Part shown: positions 1 through 9,712 of the stretch, piece after piece
Layout: each line of letters opens with the position of its first letter
How positions within the stretch are numbered: position 1 is the first letter of the stretch
From: G963663495 sp963663495
GTDB lineage: Bacteria > Bacteroidota > Rhodothermia > Rhodothermales > Bin80
DNA length: 64,000 nt
Assembly (NCBI GenBank): GCA_963663495.1
Contig: OY760427.1
Coordinates: 682,001 to 746,000 of the forward strand
Direction of reading: 5' to 3'
Translations under genes and position numbers: made by a program
Notes under the pieces: generated by a model
Databases searched by the model: none
The model's input: the letters and a program-made list of their open reading frames with translations, nothing else
What the model was told of the DNA's origin: nothing

Positions 1-2
1 GC

Positions 3-2801
3 AACCAGCTGGCCAGCGTAGAAGAAGCACTACGTATGGATCAGATTGCCAGTGCATCAACATCCCTTGCCTTTCTAAGGAATGTGCTGCTCAGCGAACC
101 CGTCTTCCGTATGCACCTCGCCCGGCTTCGGGCGCCAAGGGAAGTTATTGCGGAGCCTATCACGCGACTGCTGAAGGTCACTACTCCGCTTTCTGCGCCA
201 GCTCCCGCTGATGACTCGCTGGAGTTCGTACCTCAACCCTTTCGCTCTGAACACGGACCTGCAATGGAATGGATTGCTCCGGTAGCTCTGGGCAACGAAG
301 GGCTTCCAGCGATTTTTATGACCGATGGGGAGCAGCTGCGCTCGCTGCGTGATGAAGCCTGGTCCTTTCCTGGTCCCATGGTCACGGGTCTCCATGCGGT
401 GGCTCCACTGGATTATAACTATGACTTTCGTACTGATCTGGTATTAGTCGGGTCGTCTGGGTTACATCTACTCGCCCAAGATTCTACCGAAGCATTTTCG
501 AATGCGACTGCGAGCCTTGGTTTACCGCCTGCTATTACGGGTGACTCTTACGCCGGCGTGTGGGCGGCAGACCTTGACTTGGAGGGAGATATTGATCTGG
601 TGTTGTCCCTCGCTGGCGGGGGAGTGCGCACGCTCCGGAACAACGGAGACGGCACCCTTGCAGAGCAGGTGTTCTTTGGTGAAGTAGCCGAGCCAAGAGC
701 TTTCGTGTGGGCTGATATTGATTCCGACGGAGATCCCGACGGGGTTTTTGTTGATACGTTTGGGAAGCTGCGCATGGTAGAGAACATGCGCCAAGGGAGA
801 TTTGTCATGCAGGATGTGCCGGGTATGCCGGACAATGTCGTAGACATCACAGCCACTGACAGCAATAGCGACGGGAGGATGGATCTACTCATTCTTGCAG
901 CAGACGGTAGCCTCCACCGAAACGTGCTGATAGCTGGCAAGTGGCAAGCGGATGTGCTGTCGGTTGGCGATGGCCTGGTCGCGGAAGGCGCACGGTTACT
1001 GTATGGGGACCTGGACAATAACGGTGGCTTTGACCTGATTGTAGCGGAGCCCGACCGTGCCCGCTTCTGGCTGCAACACCAGGACTATTCGTTCAAGCTC
1101 TTAGCATCAGAGGTAGATGTAAAGGTAATGGCGCTGGCCTCCATCCGGCAGGCGGGCAGTACGGACCTTATTGGACTGGACGGCGACGGAAAGCCCCTCA
1201 TGGTAGCCGTACTCCCTGCACATGATTACCATTGGAAACAGATTCGGCCTCGGGCGGCCCAAGCTTTGGGAGACCAGAGAATAAACAGCTTCGGGATTGG
1301 AGGAGAAGTCGAGCTGCGCGCTGGCAGCCTGTACCTTAAGCAACCTATCACACAGCCCGTGATGCACTTCGGTCTTGGGAGCAATCCGCTGGCAGATGTG
1401 GTGCGCATTGTGTGGCCGAACGGTTCCGTACAAGCCGAATTTGAACTGCTATCCGACCAGGTCGTGTCGGCGCAGCAGCGACTTAAAGGGTCTTGCCCAT
1501 GGCTGTTTACCTGGGATGGTGAACAGATGCAATTCGTCACGGACTTTATTTGGCGCTCACCCCTCGGACTACGGATCAACGCGCAGGAGACGGCAGGGAT
1601 TATGACCACGGAGGACTGGGTCAAGGTGCGGGGAGATCAGCTCAAGGCACATGGCGGACAGTATGACATTCGTATTACCGCCGAGTTGTGGGAATCTCAC
1701 TTCGTTGACCATGCGAATCTTCTCGTAGTTGACCACCCGCCGGGTACCGAGATTTTTGTAGACGAACGGTTCGCGTTTCCTCCACCGGAATTGAATGTCC
1801 GGGTGACAGGGATGGTGCAGCCCACGGCCGGTGTATGGGACGATCGTGGCCGCGAGGTCTCAGAAATGGTTTCTGATAGGGATGGCAGCTACCTGGATTT
1901 CTTTGGAAGGGGGTCCTACCAGGGGATCACTCGAGATCATTATGTGGAGGTGGAGCTAAACGCCGAGGTGACAGAGGCTTATTGGCTTGTAGCCTCTGGA
2001 TGGATACGTCCTACAGACAGCTCTATCAATGTTGCCATCAGCCAAGGCACGCAGGCCAAGCCAGTTGGATTACGCCTTGAAGCACTGCAGGATGATGGGA
2101 ATTGGAAGGTTGTGCATGCAAACCTCGGGTTTCCTGCAGGCAAGAAAAAAACGGTATTGATAGACCTTGCAGGTGCTATCGCAGGCGCTGGCTCGCAGCG
2201 GATAAGACTGCACACAAACCTTGAGATCTACTGGGATGCTATCGGAGTGGCGCCAAAGATGTCGGCTGATGTTGCCACCGTGCGGCGCATCGCTCCCTCC
2301 ATGGCAGAGCTTCGCTACCGGGGCTACTCAGTGGTGACAGAAGCCGACCGGTCGTCTCCTGAACTTCCCAGATATGATGACCTTGCGGGTACTGCGCCGG
2401 TATGGCGCGATCTGGTAGGCTATTACACGCGTTTCGGCGATGTCCGACCCTTGCTGAATGAGGTTGATGATCGCTATGTGATAATGAACGCAGGGGATGA
2501 ACTGCGTCTGTTATTTGACGAGGCATCCCCTGCGCCGGCCTCGTGGGAGCGGGACTATGTGCTTATCGGGGATGGCTGGGTGAAGGATGGTGACTACAAC
2601 ACGACGCATTCTATGACATTACGACCACTACCATCGCACGACAAGCCCTCCTATGATGCCCCTCCGGGGTGGTTGACGGATGACCCCGTGTACGGACGCT
2701 ACACGGATGACTGGCTGGACTTCCACACGCGGTACGTAACGCCGGAACGCTTCGCCAAGGGATTGTGGTTAGCTAGATTTGAGCCTGAACGTGATCGGTA
2801 A
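3..2801 (+). CDS. FG-GAP / ASPIC-UnbV repeat protein (CRTAC1-like), 5' end outside window
   Basis: The reading frame is open from base 3, so the true start lies before the window; the ATG at 36 is probably internal. The visible part is over 930 residues. The first 40 residues look like the last helices of a TPR-like region. Then come several FG-GAP/VCBS-type repeats with calcium-loop signatures such as DLDLEGDIDLVL, DIDSDGDPDGVF and DSNSDGRMDLLI (about residues 170-290), then an ASPIC/UnbV-type segment (about 415-500; RINSFGIGGEVELRAG, VRIVWPNG). The C-terminal 420 residues are an uncharacterised beta-rich extension. Such proteins are usually exported beta-propellers that bind ligands or surfaces; no enzyme activity can be read. 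The stop is followed 5 bp later by the left end of an IS1595 element, so any downstream partner may be displaced. Confidence 0.8.
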   Translation, partial: NQLASVEEALRMDQIASASTSLAFLRNVLLSEPVFRMHLARLRAPREVIAEPITRLLKVTTPLSAPAPADDSLEFVPQPFRSEHGPAMEWIAPVALGNEGLPAIFMTDGEQLRSLRDEAWSFPGPMVTGLHAVAPLDYNYDFRTDLVLVGSSGLHLLAQDSTEAFSNATASLGLPPAITGDSYAGVWAADLDLEGDIDLVLSLAGGGVRTLRNNGDGTLAEQVFFGEVAEPRAFVWADIDSDGDPDGVFVDTFGKLRMVENMRQGRFVMQDVPGMPDNVVDITATDSNSDGRMDLLILAADGSLHRNVLIAGKWQADVLSVGDGLVAEGARLLYGDLDNNGGFDLIVAEPDRARFWLQHQDYSFKLLASEVDVKVMALASIRQAGSTDLIGLDGDGKPLMVAVLPAHDYHWKQIRPRAAQALGDQRINSFGIGGEVELRAGSLYLKQPITQPVMHFGLGSNPLADVVRIVWPNGSVQAEFELLSDQVVSAQQRLKGSCPWLFTWDGEQMQFVTDFIWRSPLGLRINAQETAGIMTTEDWVKVRGDQLKAHGGQYDIRITAELWESHFVDHANLLVVDHPPGTEIFVDERFAFPPPELNVRVTGMVQPTAGVWDDRGREVSEMVSDRDGSYLDFFGRGSYQGITRDHYVEVELNAEVTEAYWLVASGWIRPTDSSINVAISQGTQAKPVGLRLEALQDDGNWKVVHANLGFPAGKKKTVLIDLAGAIAGAGSQRIRLHTNLEIYWDAIGVAPKMSADVATVRRIAPSMAELRYRGYSVVTEADRSSPELPRYDDLAGTAPVWRDLVGYYTRFGDVRPLLNEVDDRYVIMNAGDELRLLFDEASPAPASWERDYVLIGDGWVKDGDYNTTHSMTLRPLPSHDKPSYDAPPGWLTDDPVYGRYTDDWLDFHTRYVTPERFAKGLWLARFEPERDR

Positions 2802-2806
2802 ACTCC

Positions 2807-2977
2807 GGGAGTTATATGGCTGAGTGCCACGCGTTTTCGCAGGAATTACTTTTTGTGCTTTGGTGGTGCAGACAGGATGGCTTTCGCCAGTTTTTCATAA
2901 TCGATTCCCGCTTTTCACGAAAACGCTGCAATTATTTCAAATAACTCAACACGTGGGTATTCATGCTAAATAACGGC
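2807..2977 (+). repeat. MITE-like IS1595 end sequence, nearly complete
   Basis: This segment matches the MITE at 39421-39591 over almost its whole length, including the tract around CAATTATTTCAAATAACTCA, but loses the last 10-15 bp where the methyltransferase fragment starts. It provides the functional left inverted repeat of IS1595 copy A. Confidence 0.75.
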
Positions 2978-3160
2978 GTTGCCAGTAAGCCGTTTGACGG
3001 TCGTTATCGGACTGTCAATCTCGTAGCTGTCGGGGAAGCCTTGCAGGCGCAGTATTTCGCGGCCCGTTAGTCTCCGTTCTCCGTCCACGAGCAAGTAGTT
3101 GTAGCCGGCCGGTGCCCGGAGTGCGCATGAGTACGGAGGGCTTGATACGTTGCCGCTTAC
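2966..3160 (-). pseudogene. C-terminal fragment of a C5 cytosine DNA methyltransferase
   Basis: The reverse-strand frame contains the last conserved blocks of 5-methylcytosine methyltransferases: RLQGFPDSYEI (motif IX neighbourhood) and RRLTGNAV (motif X). It ends at a TAG (2966-2968) created where the MITE sequence begins, right after GNAV. The catalytic Cys motif and AdoMet-binding motif are absent, so it cannot be active. The same fragment, less truncated, lies at 18834-19079 in IS1595 copy B in the same orientation downstream of the transposase. It is therefore part of the mobile element, not of the host locus. Confidence 0.7.
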
Positions 3161-3166
3161 GTCTGG

Positions 3167-4060
3167 CTATGAAATGAGGGATTTGTACATGAGCCGTTTA
3201 TCGACCAGTCCTTGAGCAATTATTGTCATTTGCTCCGCTGTGTCGTAGTCGCGTGCATTGTGTCGCCCTGCAAATTCGTTCACGTACCGCTGTAGGTGTT
3301 TCTTGCTCATGTGGTGGTACGTTCCGTAGTACCCACGCTTCAGCAAAGGCCAGAAGCTCTCTACGCCATTGGTGTGGACCTGCTCACGAACGTATTCGCC
3401 AACAGAGTGGCGTACGTAGGCGTGGTTGTTGCGGCCCCGGTATGTTGACGAGCCATCCGTATAGACCTCGGTGTCTTCCGAGACATGGGTATCTACAAAC
3501 GCATTGAGCGTCTGCCCGTCTGTGTTTTCTACTACTTGGGCAGAAATGCTATTGGTGACACGATCACGGACTCCTACAACGGCTTTCTTACCTACTGGCC
3601 CACGGCCTGCTTTCAGCTTCTTGCTGGCGTGCCTGTTCTTTTCCTTACCACCGAAGTAGGCTTCATCAACCTCTACCGGACCGGCAAATAGTGCATGCTC
3701 TCCATTCCATGATTGTCGAATACGGTGGGCCAGATGCCACGCTGTAGTCTGGGTTATGCTAAGGTCACGATGCAGCTTCATGCTGGATACGCCCTTGATA
3801 CTGGTAGTCATGATGTAAATGGCTAATGCCCATACCTGGTATCCCAGTTTGGAGTCCTGCATTACTGTCCCTATGCGGACACTGAATCGTTTACGGCAAT
3901 TACGGCAGCAATAAGGCATGCTAGGATGTTTGGCGCCAGACTTTACGTTCTTAGACGCACAGTGCGGGCAAACAGGAGTGTTGCTCCAACGCTTCTTTGC
4001 GAACCATGCTTCGGCTGATGGGTCGTCTGGAAACATTTTGGTTAGCTTGATCAAGGACAC
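3167..4060 (-). CDS. IS1595-family (ISXO2-like) transposase, copy A, 5' frameshift
   Basis: DDE-type transposase of 297 residues. An N-terminal zinc ribbon is visible (CPHCASKN followed by CCRNC) and the DDE core begins near VDEAYFGGK; HTNGVESFWPLLKRGYYG carries the later catalytic region. Compared with copy B, two bases are missing in the A-rich run a few codons after the usual ATG, so the first about 20 codons are out of frame and translation would have to begin at the GTG at 4060. The zinc ribbon and core remain, so activity is possible but not certain. It should recognise the GGGAGTTATAT-type ends found throughout the window. Confidence 0.85.
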   Translation of the reverse strand: MSLIKLTKMFPDDPSAEAWFAKKRWSNTPVCPHCASKNVKSGAKHPSMPYCCRNCRKRFSVRIGTVMQDSKLGYQVWALAIYIMTTSIKGVSSMKLHRDLSITQTTAWHLAHRIRQSWNGEHALFAGPVEVDEAYFGGKEKNRHASKKLKAGRGPVGKKAVVGVRDRVTNSISAQVVENTDGQTLNAFVDTHVSEDTEVYTDGSSTYRGRNNHAYVRHSVGEYVREQVHTNGVESFWPLLKRGYYGTYHHMSKKHLQRYVNEFAGRHNARDYDTAEQMTIIAQGLVDKRLMYKSLIS

Positions 4061-4342
4061 TCCTTCACGATCAGCCCGCCCAGGGCCATTGGTGTTTCTG
4101 TTGTTTTTTCTTTGAAGGCATTTAGTAGGTCATCAATCTTTCGCGGGATGGCACCCATTTTCGGTATAATCGGTTCCCGATTTACTCGACCCAACTGCAA
4201 TGTTTTCCACACTTTAACGCGTGGGCAGTCAGCTATATAACACCCAAAGGATTACGTGCTCTTCTTCACACAATGGGCGCGTATCAAACACCTGCCGCGC
4301 CTGCTCGCACGCCGCAGCATCATCATCGTACCCCAATGCCAA

Positions 4343-4524
4343 GCCCTGCCCTGTACCCATAAATCATCCATCACGGTTCGATTGTTCGTCAGGTATGGTC
4401 AAATATCGCTGGCATGGCTGTCGGAATATCTCGGGTATTTCGGCCTAACAGGTATGGTGTGTGACTTGAGGTGAATAATGCCATCCTCTCGTGCGGATAC
4501 GCGATCTCTTCCTGCGCCGCTTCC
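4343..4524 (-). repeat. Left arm of a 180-bp inverted repeat around the DruA-transposase gene
   Basis: The reverse complement of this stretch matches 7227-7408 with scattered differences. Shared landmarks are GAAGCGGCGCAGGAAGAGAT, TCACACACCATACCTGT and ATGGATGATTTATGGG. The inner end meets a small transposase-accessory remnant on this side. The ATAAATCATCCAT end also recurs at 12795-12820 beside a fragment of a related transposase. The repeat may mark the ends of an older element. Confidence 0.65.
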
Positions 4525-4540
4525 CTTGGCGCTGCATTGC

Positions 4541-4744
4541 CTACATCCACGAACCCTCGGCTGCAGTCTCCTGGCGATACTTCTGCCTCCAGTAATTCAA
4601 CGGTCCGTACGAGATGCCCTGCTCTGCGCAAGACGCCGCTGCGGACCGGGTCCTTTCGTTATACTGCTCTACCAGCGGAAACATCTCTTCCGCCGTACGT
4701 CTGGGCTGTACCAGGCGGACGGTCCGGGGTCTGGGTTCTCACGT
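4541..4744 (-). pseudogene. IS66-type accessory ORF (orfA-like) remnant
   Basis: The minus-strand frame reads SPDVRRKMFPLVEQYNE, then YGPLNYWRQKYRQET, and stops at a TAG at 4541-4543. The pattern (short helix-turn-helix protein ending in YWRQKY) is typical of the small first ORF of IS66-type elements. No in-frame start upstream is convincing, and the neighbouring reading frame is interrupted. It is a fragment, probably older than the DruA-transposase gene beside it. The rest of 4246-4857 contains no other gene I can support. Confidence 0.5.
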
Positions 4745-4857
4745 CTACGGGTAAGCTCTACAGAACCCGTCACCTAATCAAGATGCAAGTTCACCGCACG
4801 CTCACGCAGGTGTAGCCACTGGGGCATAGGCCCACATCAGGCAGGTTGATATGCCAT

Positions 4858-7167
4858 TTATATGAACCCAGATGAATTCCCGTGCGAACATGCACTCAAT
4901 TGTTCGTCTCTTACCTCGTATCCCAATGTCATTAGGTGTAACCTCTCTAGGCCACGCCACATGATCTGGTAACCCACCGGTCCATCACGAGTGCGGTTCT
5001 GATAACCGCCGAGCACCGCTACGATCAGGATAGCAGCTCCCAAAGTACTGGGCTTCGGCAGCTTTACCCGTGCTGCATATCCATCCAAGAATCGCAGCTC
5101 CATCTCCGTGAAAAAGACATCCGCGTCCAGCTCCGGCACCTCCCGACCCAATTGCACCAAGGTCATGACGCGCCAGGATATCACACAATACATCGTTATT
5201 GCTCGCTGCAGACGCAACGAGGTACGCAGACCCAAACGCTCTACCTTGCACCCACTCTTGAGCACGCGGAAGAAGTCTTCCACCCGCCACCGCTTGAGAT
5301 ACATTGCCAACACCCGCCGTGCATCCGCTACGCTCCCTACCTCCATGCTGGTCAATAGCATCCACTCCACCGGCAGCGCATCCCCCGGAGGCTCCACCTC
5401 CAACACATGCACCCCGTACATCACCACCGGCTCCTGCTCGTTCTTCGGATCCGGCAACAAGAACCTCCCGTAGCGTACCTCCGCATTGACCATCCGGTAA
5501 CTGCGACCCTTCCGTGCCTGCTTGCGCGCCTGCTTCTTGCGCGCCGTCACCCGCTGTATCTCTATCTCCACATTCCCCGGAGCCTTACCACTGCGCATTA
5601 CCGCAAACAGCTTGCGATCATCCAACAGCTTGCGATCATGCTTCGCTCGTATCAATACCTCCGCCTTACCCTGTCTGCGCTGCTCGGCAAACATAGCAAA
5701 GCTGTCCGCCTCCCGGTCCGCAACACAGATCACCTGCGTCTCGCCGGACAGCTCCTCCGCCGCCTCGCATATATCCTTGAACCCGTCTATCCACTGCTGC
5801 GTCCGCGGAGCATGCGGACCCTCCTCCGGATCCTTGAAGCTGCCACGCAACACCCCCAACGTCAATCCATCCTCCGTCACCACCAGCGTCGCATGCAACG
5901 GCAACCCCAGCGTCTTCGCCGTCGTCTGATTACTCCCTATTACCTCCAAATCCGTACACGCCGGCCGCGTACTGTACCGCAACTTCGTCGTGTCCTGGAT
6001 GCATAACACCGTCTCCTGACTACGCATGCGCTCTATCGTACGCCCACGATGCGGCGCCAATATGTTCTCCGGCGTTACCGTTTTGTCCTTCTTGCTCTCC
6101 AATAACCGGTAATGCCCCTTCACCGCCGCGCGGTCCGCATCCGTATGCGCGGTAATGCTGTGGCCTATCACATCGGCCAACATGGACGTGCTCTTTACCA
6201 GTCGCACAGACAACCGCCTGTCTCCCAATGGCGCTCCGCCAAACTCCGTTTCGGCCCACTGCGCACTGTCAATCCCCTCGTGCGGATCCCTCACCGGACG
6301 CAACTCCTCCTCCGGTTCCCCCAAGGTCCCGCGCCATTCTTTGTCCAACTCGTATACATACAGCCCCTTGGGATCCTCTTCCTTTGCCTCCTTGTGCCGC
6401 TTTCCGCCTGCGGTATGGCCGATCAATACAAAATTGTTCACCTCAAAACACGCTCCTTCCCCTTGGGGATCCACATACGTTTCGACAACCCAGGGACGGT
6501 AACAGTACCGTGCCTGAAAATCATCCGCCAACCGTCTCAATACCTTACCCAGTACATGGCTGGCCAAATCCTGACACTGCCCCCGTATCAGAAAACGACT
6601 CAAACACACCACACGGTGCAAATGCGCCTTGCGCTGCTCATCACTCCACGCCATCCAGCACTCCCTGGGCGCCAGGCACAACGCCGCCGCCGAAAATCCC
6701 ACCGCTCCCAGGTAACCATGGGCACTGCCTATCAGATAGCGTACCTGCGCTCCCACAAATGTGGTCGTACGCCTCGGATGCTCAAAGTGCAGCAACGTGT
6801 TCCACACCACACGCTGCTCGTCCGTCTCAACCAACTCAATCGTCAACCCCCGGACACCGTGTACCGTGTCCGGTAACGCTATCGGATCCGGTACCCGCTC
6901 CTCGCGCCTACGCGGTTCCGCCTTAGCCGCATTACAATTCTCGGGCTTGGGCAACACAATCTTCCCCCGGGCCTCCAACTTCGATAAAGCCTGCGCACAG
7001 TTGCTCACCTGCGGTTCGCCCCGTGCATCAACAAACCCGAACTCTTCACAGACAGCGCGCGCTATCTGCGTGCGAAACCGCCAACGATCGTCGGCAAGAA
7101 CCCTGTCCAAACGCTCTCCATTGCAGGGAGCGGTGAGCGTTCGTAAGACCTGACTTCGCTGAAGCAT
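4858..7167 (-). CDS. IS4/Tn5-type transposase with N-terminal DruA-like (DUF4338) domain
   Basis: One uninterrupted 769-residue protein with three parts. Residues 1-75 are a small N-terminal domain. Residues about 95-265 match the DUF4338/DruA family: GAVGFSAAALCLAPRECW, WSDEQRKAHLHRVV, SRFLI and YCYRPWVVETYVDP are characteristic blocks. Residues about 290-750 are a Tn5/IS4-type DDE transposase: WAETEFGGAPLGDRRL at the start, VLCIQDTTKLRY with the first Asp, ADREADSF with the second, and the C-terminal YLKRWRVEDFFRVLKSGCK block with the Glu. DruA is otherwise known from the Druantia anti-phage system; here it is joined to a transposase, so a role in DNA recognition during transposition is more likely than defence (inference). 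A fragment of a second, divergent copy lies at 12809-13015. Confidence 0.85.
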   Translation of the reverse strand: MLQRSQVLRTLTAPCNGERLDRVLADDRWRFRTQIARAVCEEFGFVDARGEPQVSNCAQALSKLEARGKIVLPKPENCNAAKAEPRRREERVPDPIALPDTVHGVRGLTIELVETDEQRVVWNTLLHFEHPRRTTTFVGAQVRYLIGSAHGYLGAVGFSAAALCLAPRECWMAWSDEQRKAHLHRVVCLSRFLIRGQCQDLASHVLGKVLRRLADDFQARYCYRPWVVETYVDPQGEGACFEVNNFVLIGHTAGGKRHKEAKEEDPKGLYVYELDKEWRGTLGEPEEELRPVRDPHEGIDSAQWAETEFGGAPLGDRRLSVRLVKSTSMLADVIGHSITAHTDADRAAVKGHYRLLESKKDKTVTPENILAPHRGRTIERMRSQETVLCIQDTTKLRYSTRPACTDLEVIGSNQTTAKTLGLPLHATLVVTEDGLTLGVLRGSFKDPEEGPHAPRTQQWIDGFKDICEAAEELSGETQVICVADREADSFAMFAEQRRQGKAEVLIRAKHDRKLLDDRKLFAVMRSGKAPGNVEIEIQRVTARKKQARKQARKGRSYRMVNAEVRYGRFLLPDPKNEQEPVVMYGVHVLEVEPPGDALPVEWMLLTSMEVGSVADARRVLAMYLKRWRVEDFFRVLKSGCKVERLGLRTSLRLQRAITMYCVISWRVMTLVQLGREVPELDADVFFTEMELRFLDGYAARVKLPKPSTLGAAILIVAVLGGYQNRTRDGPVGYQIMWRGLERLHLMTLGYEVRDEQLSACSHGNSSGFI

Positions 7168-7226
7168 GCCACAACATAAAAAACAAGTAGCAAAATGTCA
7201 AATACATGAAGTGGTAGGATGGCAGT

Positions 7227-7408
7227 GGAAGCGGCGCAGGAAGAGATCGCGTATCCGCACGAGAGGACGGCATTATTCACCTCAAGTCACACACCATACC
7301 TGTCAGGTCGAAATACCCGAGATATTCCGACAGCCATGCCAGCGAGAGTTGACCAGAACTGACGAACAATCGAACCGTGATGGATGATTTATGGGGGAAG
7401 GGCAGGCC
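7227..7408 (+). repeat. Right arm of the 180-bp inverted repeat
   Basis: Inverted partner of 4343-4524. The two arms enclose 2.7 kb carrying only the DruA-transposase gene. The remaining 7409-7519 stretch up to the IS66 end has no supported gene. Confidence 0.65.
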
Positions 7409-7519
7409 AAGCCTCCCGGAGACTCTGGAACACGGACGATGTTTTCCTCCTCGGAAGGTGCTTCTGCCAACTGCTTCCCAGTACTGTCTGGAGCCGCATT
7501 ATCCGACGGAAGCATAACA

Positions 7520-9585
7520 GTATCCGTCCGGTGAAGTACATTATAACCGAGGGTATTTACTCTCTCAATTAGAGTAAGTTAGAGCGCGGTTCGAAGGTTT
7601 ATAGGCTAGCGTCGGTTGGGTGTGCAGGAGTCAAGTACCTAACAGCGTATTCGCAGACCCGTACACGGATCTATCGGATGACCCGGGCGCGCCTGTTTAG
7701 GGGCTCCTATGCCGCTTTCTTGACGGTAGCTTGCTGCAAGTCCCGACTAGCTTTCCAATGATGGGGCAAGAGTTCAGCCATGCGGTCGGCAGGATGTGTC
7801 GGAAGACGGCGTAGTACGTCGGTAAGTCATTCAATCGGGTTTGTCGATTGCAACTTGCATGTGGCAAAAAGAGCGTACAGTACTGCGGACCGCTGCGCTG
7901 CTGCCTGCGATCCCGCAAACAGATGGTTTTTTCGACCAAGCGCAATCGCCCGCATCTGGTTCTCGACCAGATTGTTATCGATCTCAACCTTGCCGTCTTC
8001 CAGGTAACAAGCCAGCTTCTCCCACCTGTTGAGCATGTACCCCACGGCTTCATCCCATCCCGCACTCGGCCGGTGCTCACGACTCTCCTCAAGCCATGGC
8101 TTCAACTTCTCCAGTACCGGCCGTGCCTCCTCCTGTCGTACCTCCACACGCCGAGCCGGACCAGCTCCCTCCTTACGCAACCCACGCTCTATCGCATACA
8201 ACTGCCAGATTTCCTCCATTACATGGCGCACCTTCTTGGGCTCCTTTTTTCTGCAGTCATAAAACTTGCGACGCGCATGCGCCATACATCCAAACAGCGT
8301 TATCCCGCCCCGCGTACCAAACGCATCGTACACCACATACCCGTCGGTTTGCATTACCCCTCTATATCCGCACAAGAATTCCCACGGTCCAGCGCGCGCA
8401 CGGCTCGGGCTGTAATCCATCATCACCACCTTCGCCCGCGGTGCCAGGTATACCCAAAGATAGCCGCGATGCGTCTTTCCTTCGTTTTTCTTCCCTTCCT
8501 TTCCTTTCCTTTCTTCTTCGGCTTTTGCACCGGGAACGTTATCTCATCCACCTGCAGATACCCGCTACGAAGCACCTCCTTACGCAACGCATCTCCTAAC
8601 GGACCCAGATACGTCGCTACCTTCGCAATCCAATCCCCCATTGTAGCAGCCGATAGCTTCACGCCATGGCGCTGAAACTTCTTCCGCAGCCGGTATAGCG
8701 GCATATGATCCACATATTTGGCTACCGCCAAATACGCCAACAACCCCGGACCCGCCTTCCCCTTCGGTATGACACGCTTCGGCAACGGCGCTATGACCAC
8801 CCCCTTGCGAGGCTCCTTGCAGACAACGTACTTCGGCCGCACAATCCGTACTACCCTCGTGAAGCCCGGCACATATTCCAGGTACTCCGTTACTTCCTCG
8901 CCGATGTACTTCATACCCGCGGTGCTGCCCTCCGGCTCAAGGCGGATCACCTCTCTGGGCAGATGGTCCGGAATCGGCCCGCGCACCGGCTTGTTCTTCC
9001 CACGCCGCTTGCGCTTAACCAAGTCGTACTCCTCCTCCTCCTCGGGCTCAACAGCTACTGGTTCCTCTCCAGACAACCGGCCTTGCTGCGCATTGTCCGC
9101 CGGCGTGTAACGCTCACTCTTTTTGCCAGAGAGTAGGCGATGCGCTTGTTCCAACCTGTCTTCCAGATGGCTAATCTTCGCAGCCATATCCGCGATGTTC
9201 TTGGATAGACGATCGGCTTTTTTCTCCAAGCGACGGACCTGCTTTCGCAGATCCTTGTTCTCAGCCTCTTGGTTTCTTAGCCTCTGAAAAAGGGCTTCAC
9301 CGGCAGGAGAAGAGGGGGAGAAAGATACCTTGGGCCGCATAGTTCATGTACATGTGCGTCCTCCACAATGTTCCGGTTCTTCCCCCCAAAACCCATGTTT
9401 TTTGTCCCAAAAGACGCTGATTGCTGCCTGCATTCAGGCGCCTGGACGATAAGCTGCACACCACTCCGAAATTCCCATATCGGCACACCAAACCCGGCGT
9501 ATAATCACCTTGCACTAAGCTCTACAAGCGGACTACGCAGACCAATGCTAAGCCCGCTTTACCATGTACTTCACCGTACGGATAC
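7520..9585 (-). mobile_element. IS66-family element, copy A (full length, inactive)
   Basis: The two ends are inverted repeats: GTATCCGTCCGGTGAAGTAC at 7520 and, read inward from 9585, GTATCCGTACGGTGAAGTAC. Only the large tnpC gene is present; the small tnpA and tnpB genes of classical IS66 are missing, as in the ISBst12-like subgroup. The 8-bp flanks GCATAACA and GACCGGAC do not match. A 3' fragment of the same element lies at 13080-13568 and an internally deleted copy at 53122-54043, which fixes the ends. Confidence 0.8.
7707..9340 (-). pseudogene. IS66 TnpC transposase, frameshifted, with premature stop
   Basis: The N-terminal part (9340 to about 8460) carries the leucine-zipper coiled coil (about residues 20-70), the SERYTPADN block and the start of the catalytic region (YLQVDEIT). 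The frame is then lost inside a purine-rich run near 8470-8510. The correct frame resumes as THRGYLWVYLAPRAK and continues through YVVYDAFG, GCMAHARRKF and EIDNNLVENQMRAI. A TGA at 7827 replaces the TGG found in the 13080-13380 fragment and cuts off the last 40 residues. Two independent lesions make it non-functional unless the purine-run shift is programmed, which I cannot show. Confidence 0.8.
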
Positions 9586-9712
9586 GACCGGACGCGCCGG
9601 CATGACGCAGCCCCTGAATGAGCTGCGATAAATCATCTGATGAACTCATAAGTGATCATGGATCCGTATGGTGCAAAGGCTTAGGAAACCCCAGCCAACA
9701 CCGAACCACGAA

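Larger units (their letters stand above)
2807..4245 (-). mobile_element. IS1595-family element, copy A
   Basis: The left end GGGAGTTATATGGCTGAGTG (2807) and the right end, read inward as GGGTGTTATATAGCTGACTG, are imperfect inverted repeats of about 30 bp. The interior holds a transposase on the minus strand (3167-4060) followed by a 3' fragment of a C5 methyltransferase. The left 170 bp are nearly a complete copy of the MITE seen at 17743, 39421 and 51544, so the left end is itself rearranged. The 8-bp flanks (TAAACTCC and AAAGGATT) do not match, so this copy has no preserved target duplication. It is about 95 percent similar by eye to copy B at 18383-20164. Confidence 0.8.

Noticed and set aside
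4858..7167. Druantia defence system
   Set aside because: Only the DruA-like domain is present and it is fused to a transposase; no DruB-E genes are nearby.
8461..8520. Programmed frameshift in IS66 tnpC
   Set aside because: The purine run is suggestive but the gene also carries a premature TGA, and no canonical slippery heptamer was found; decay is simpler.
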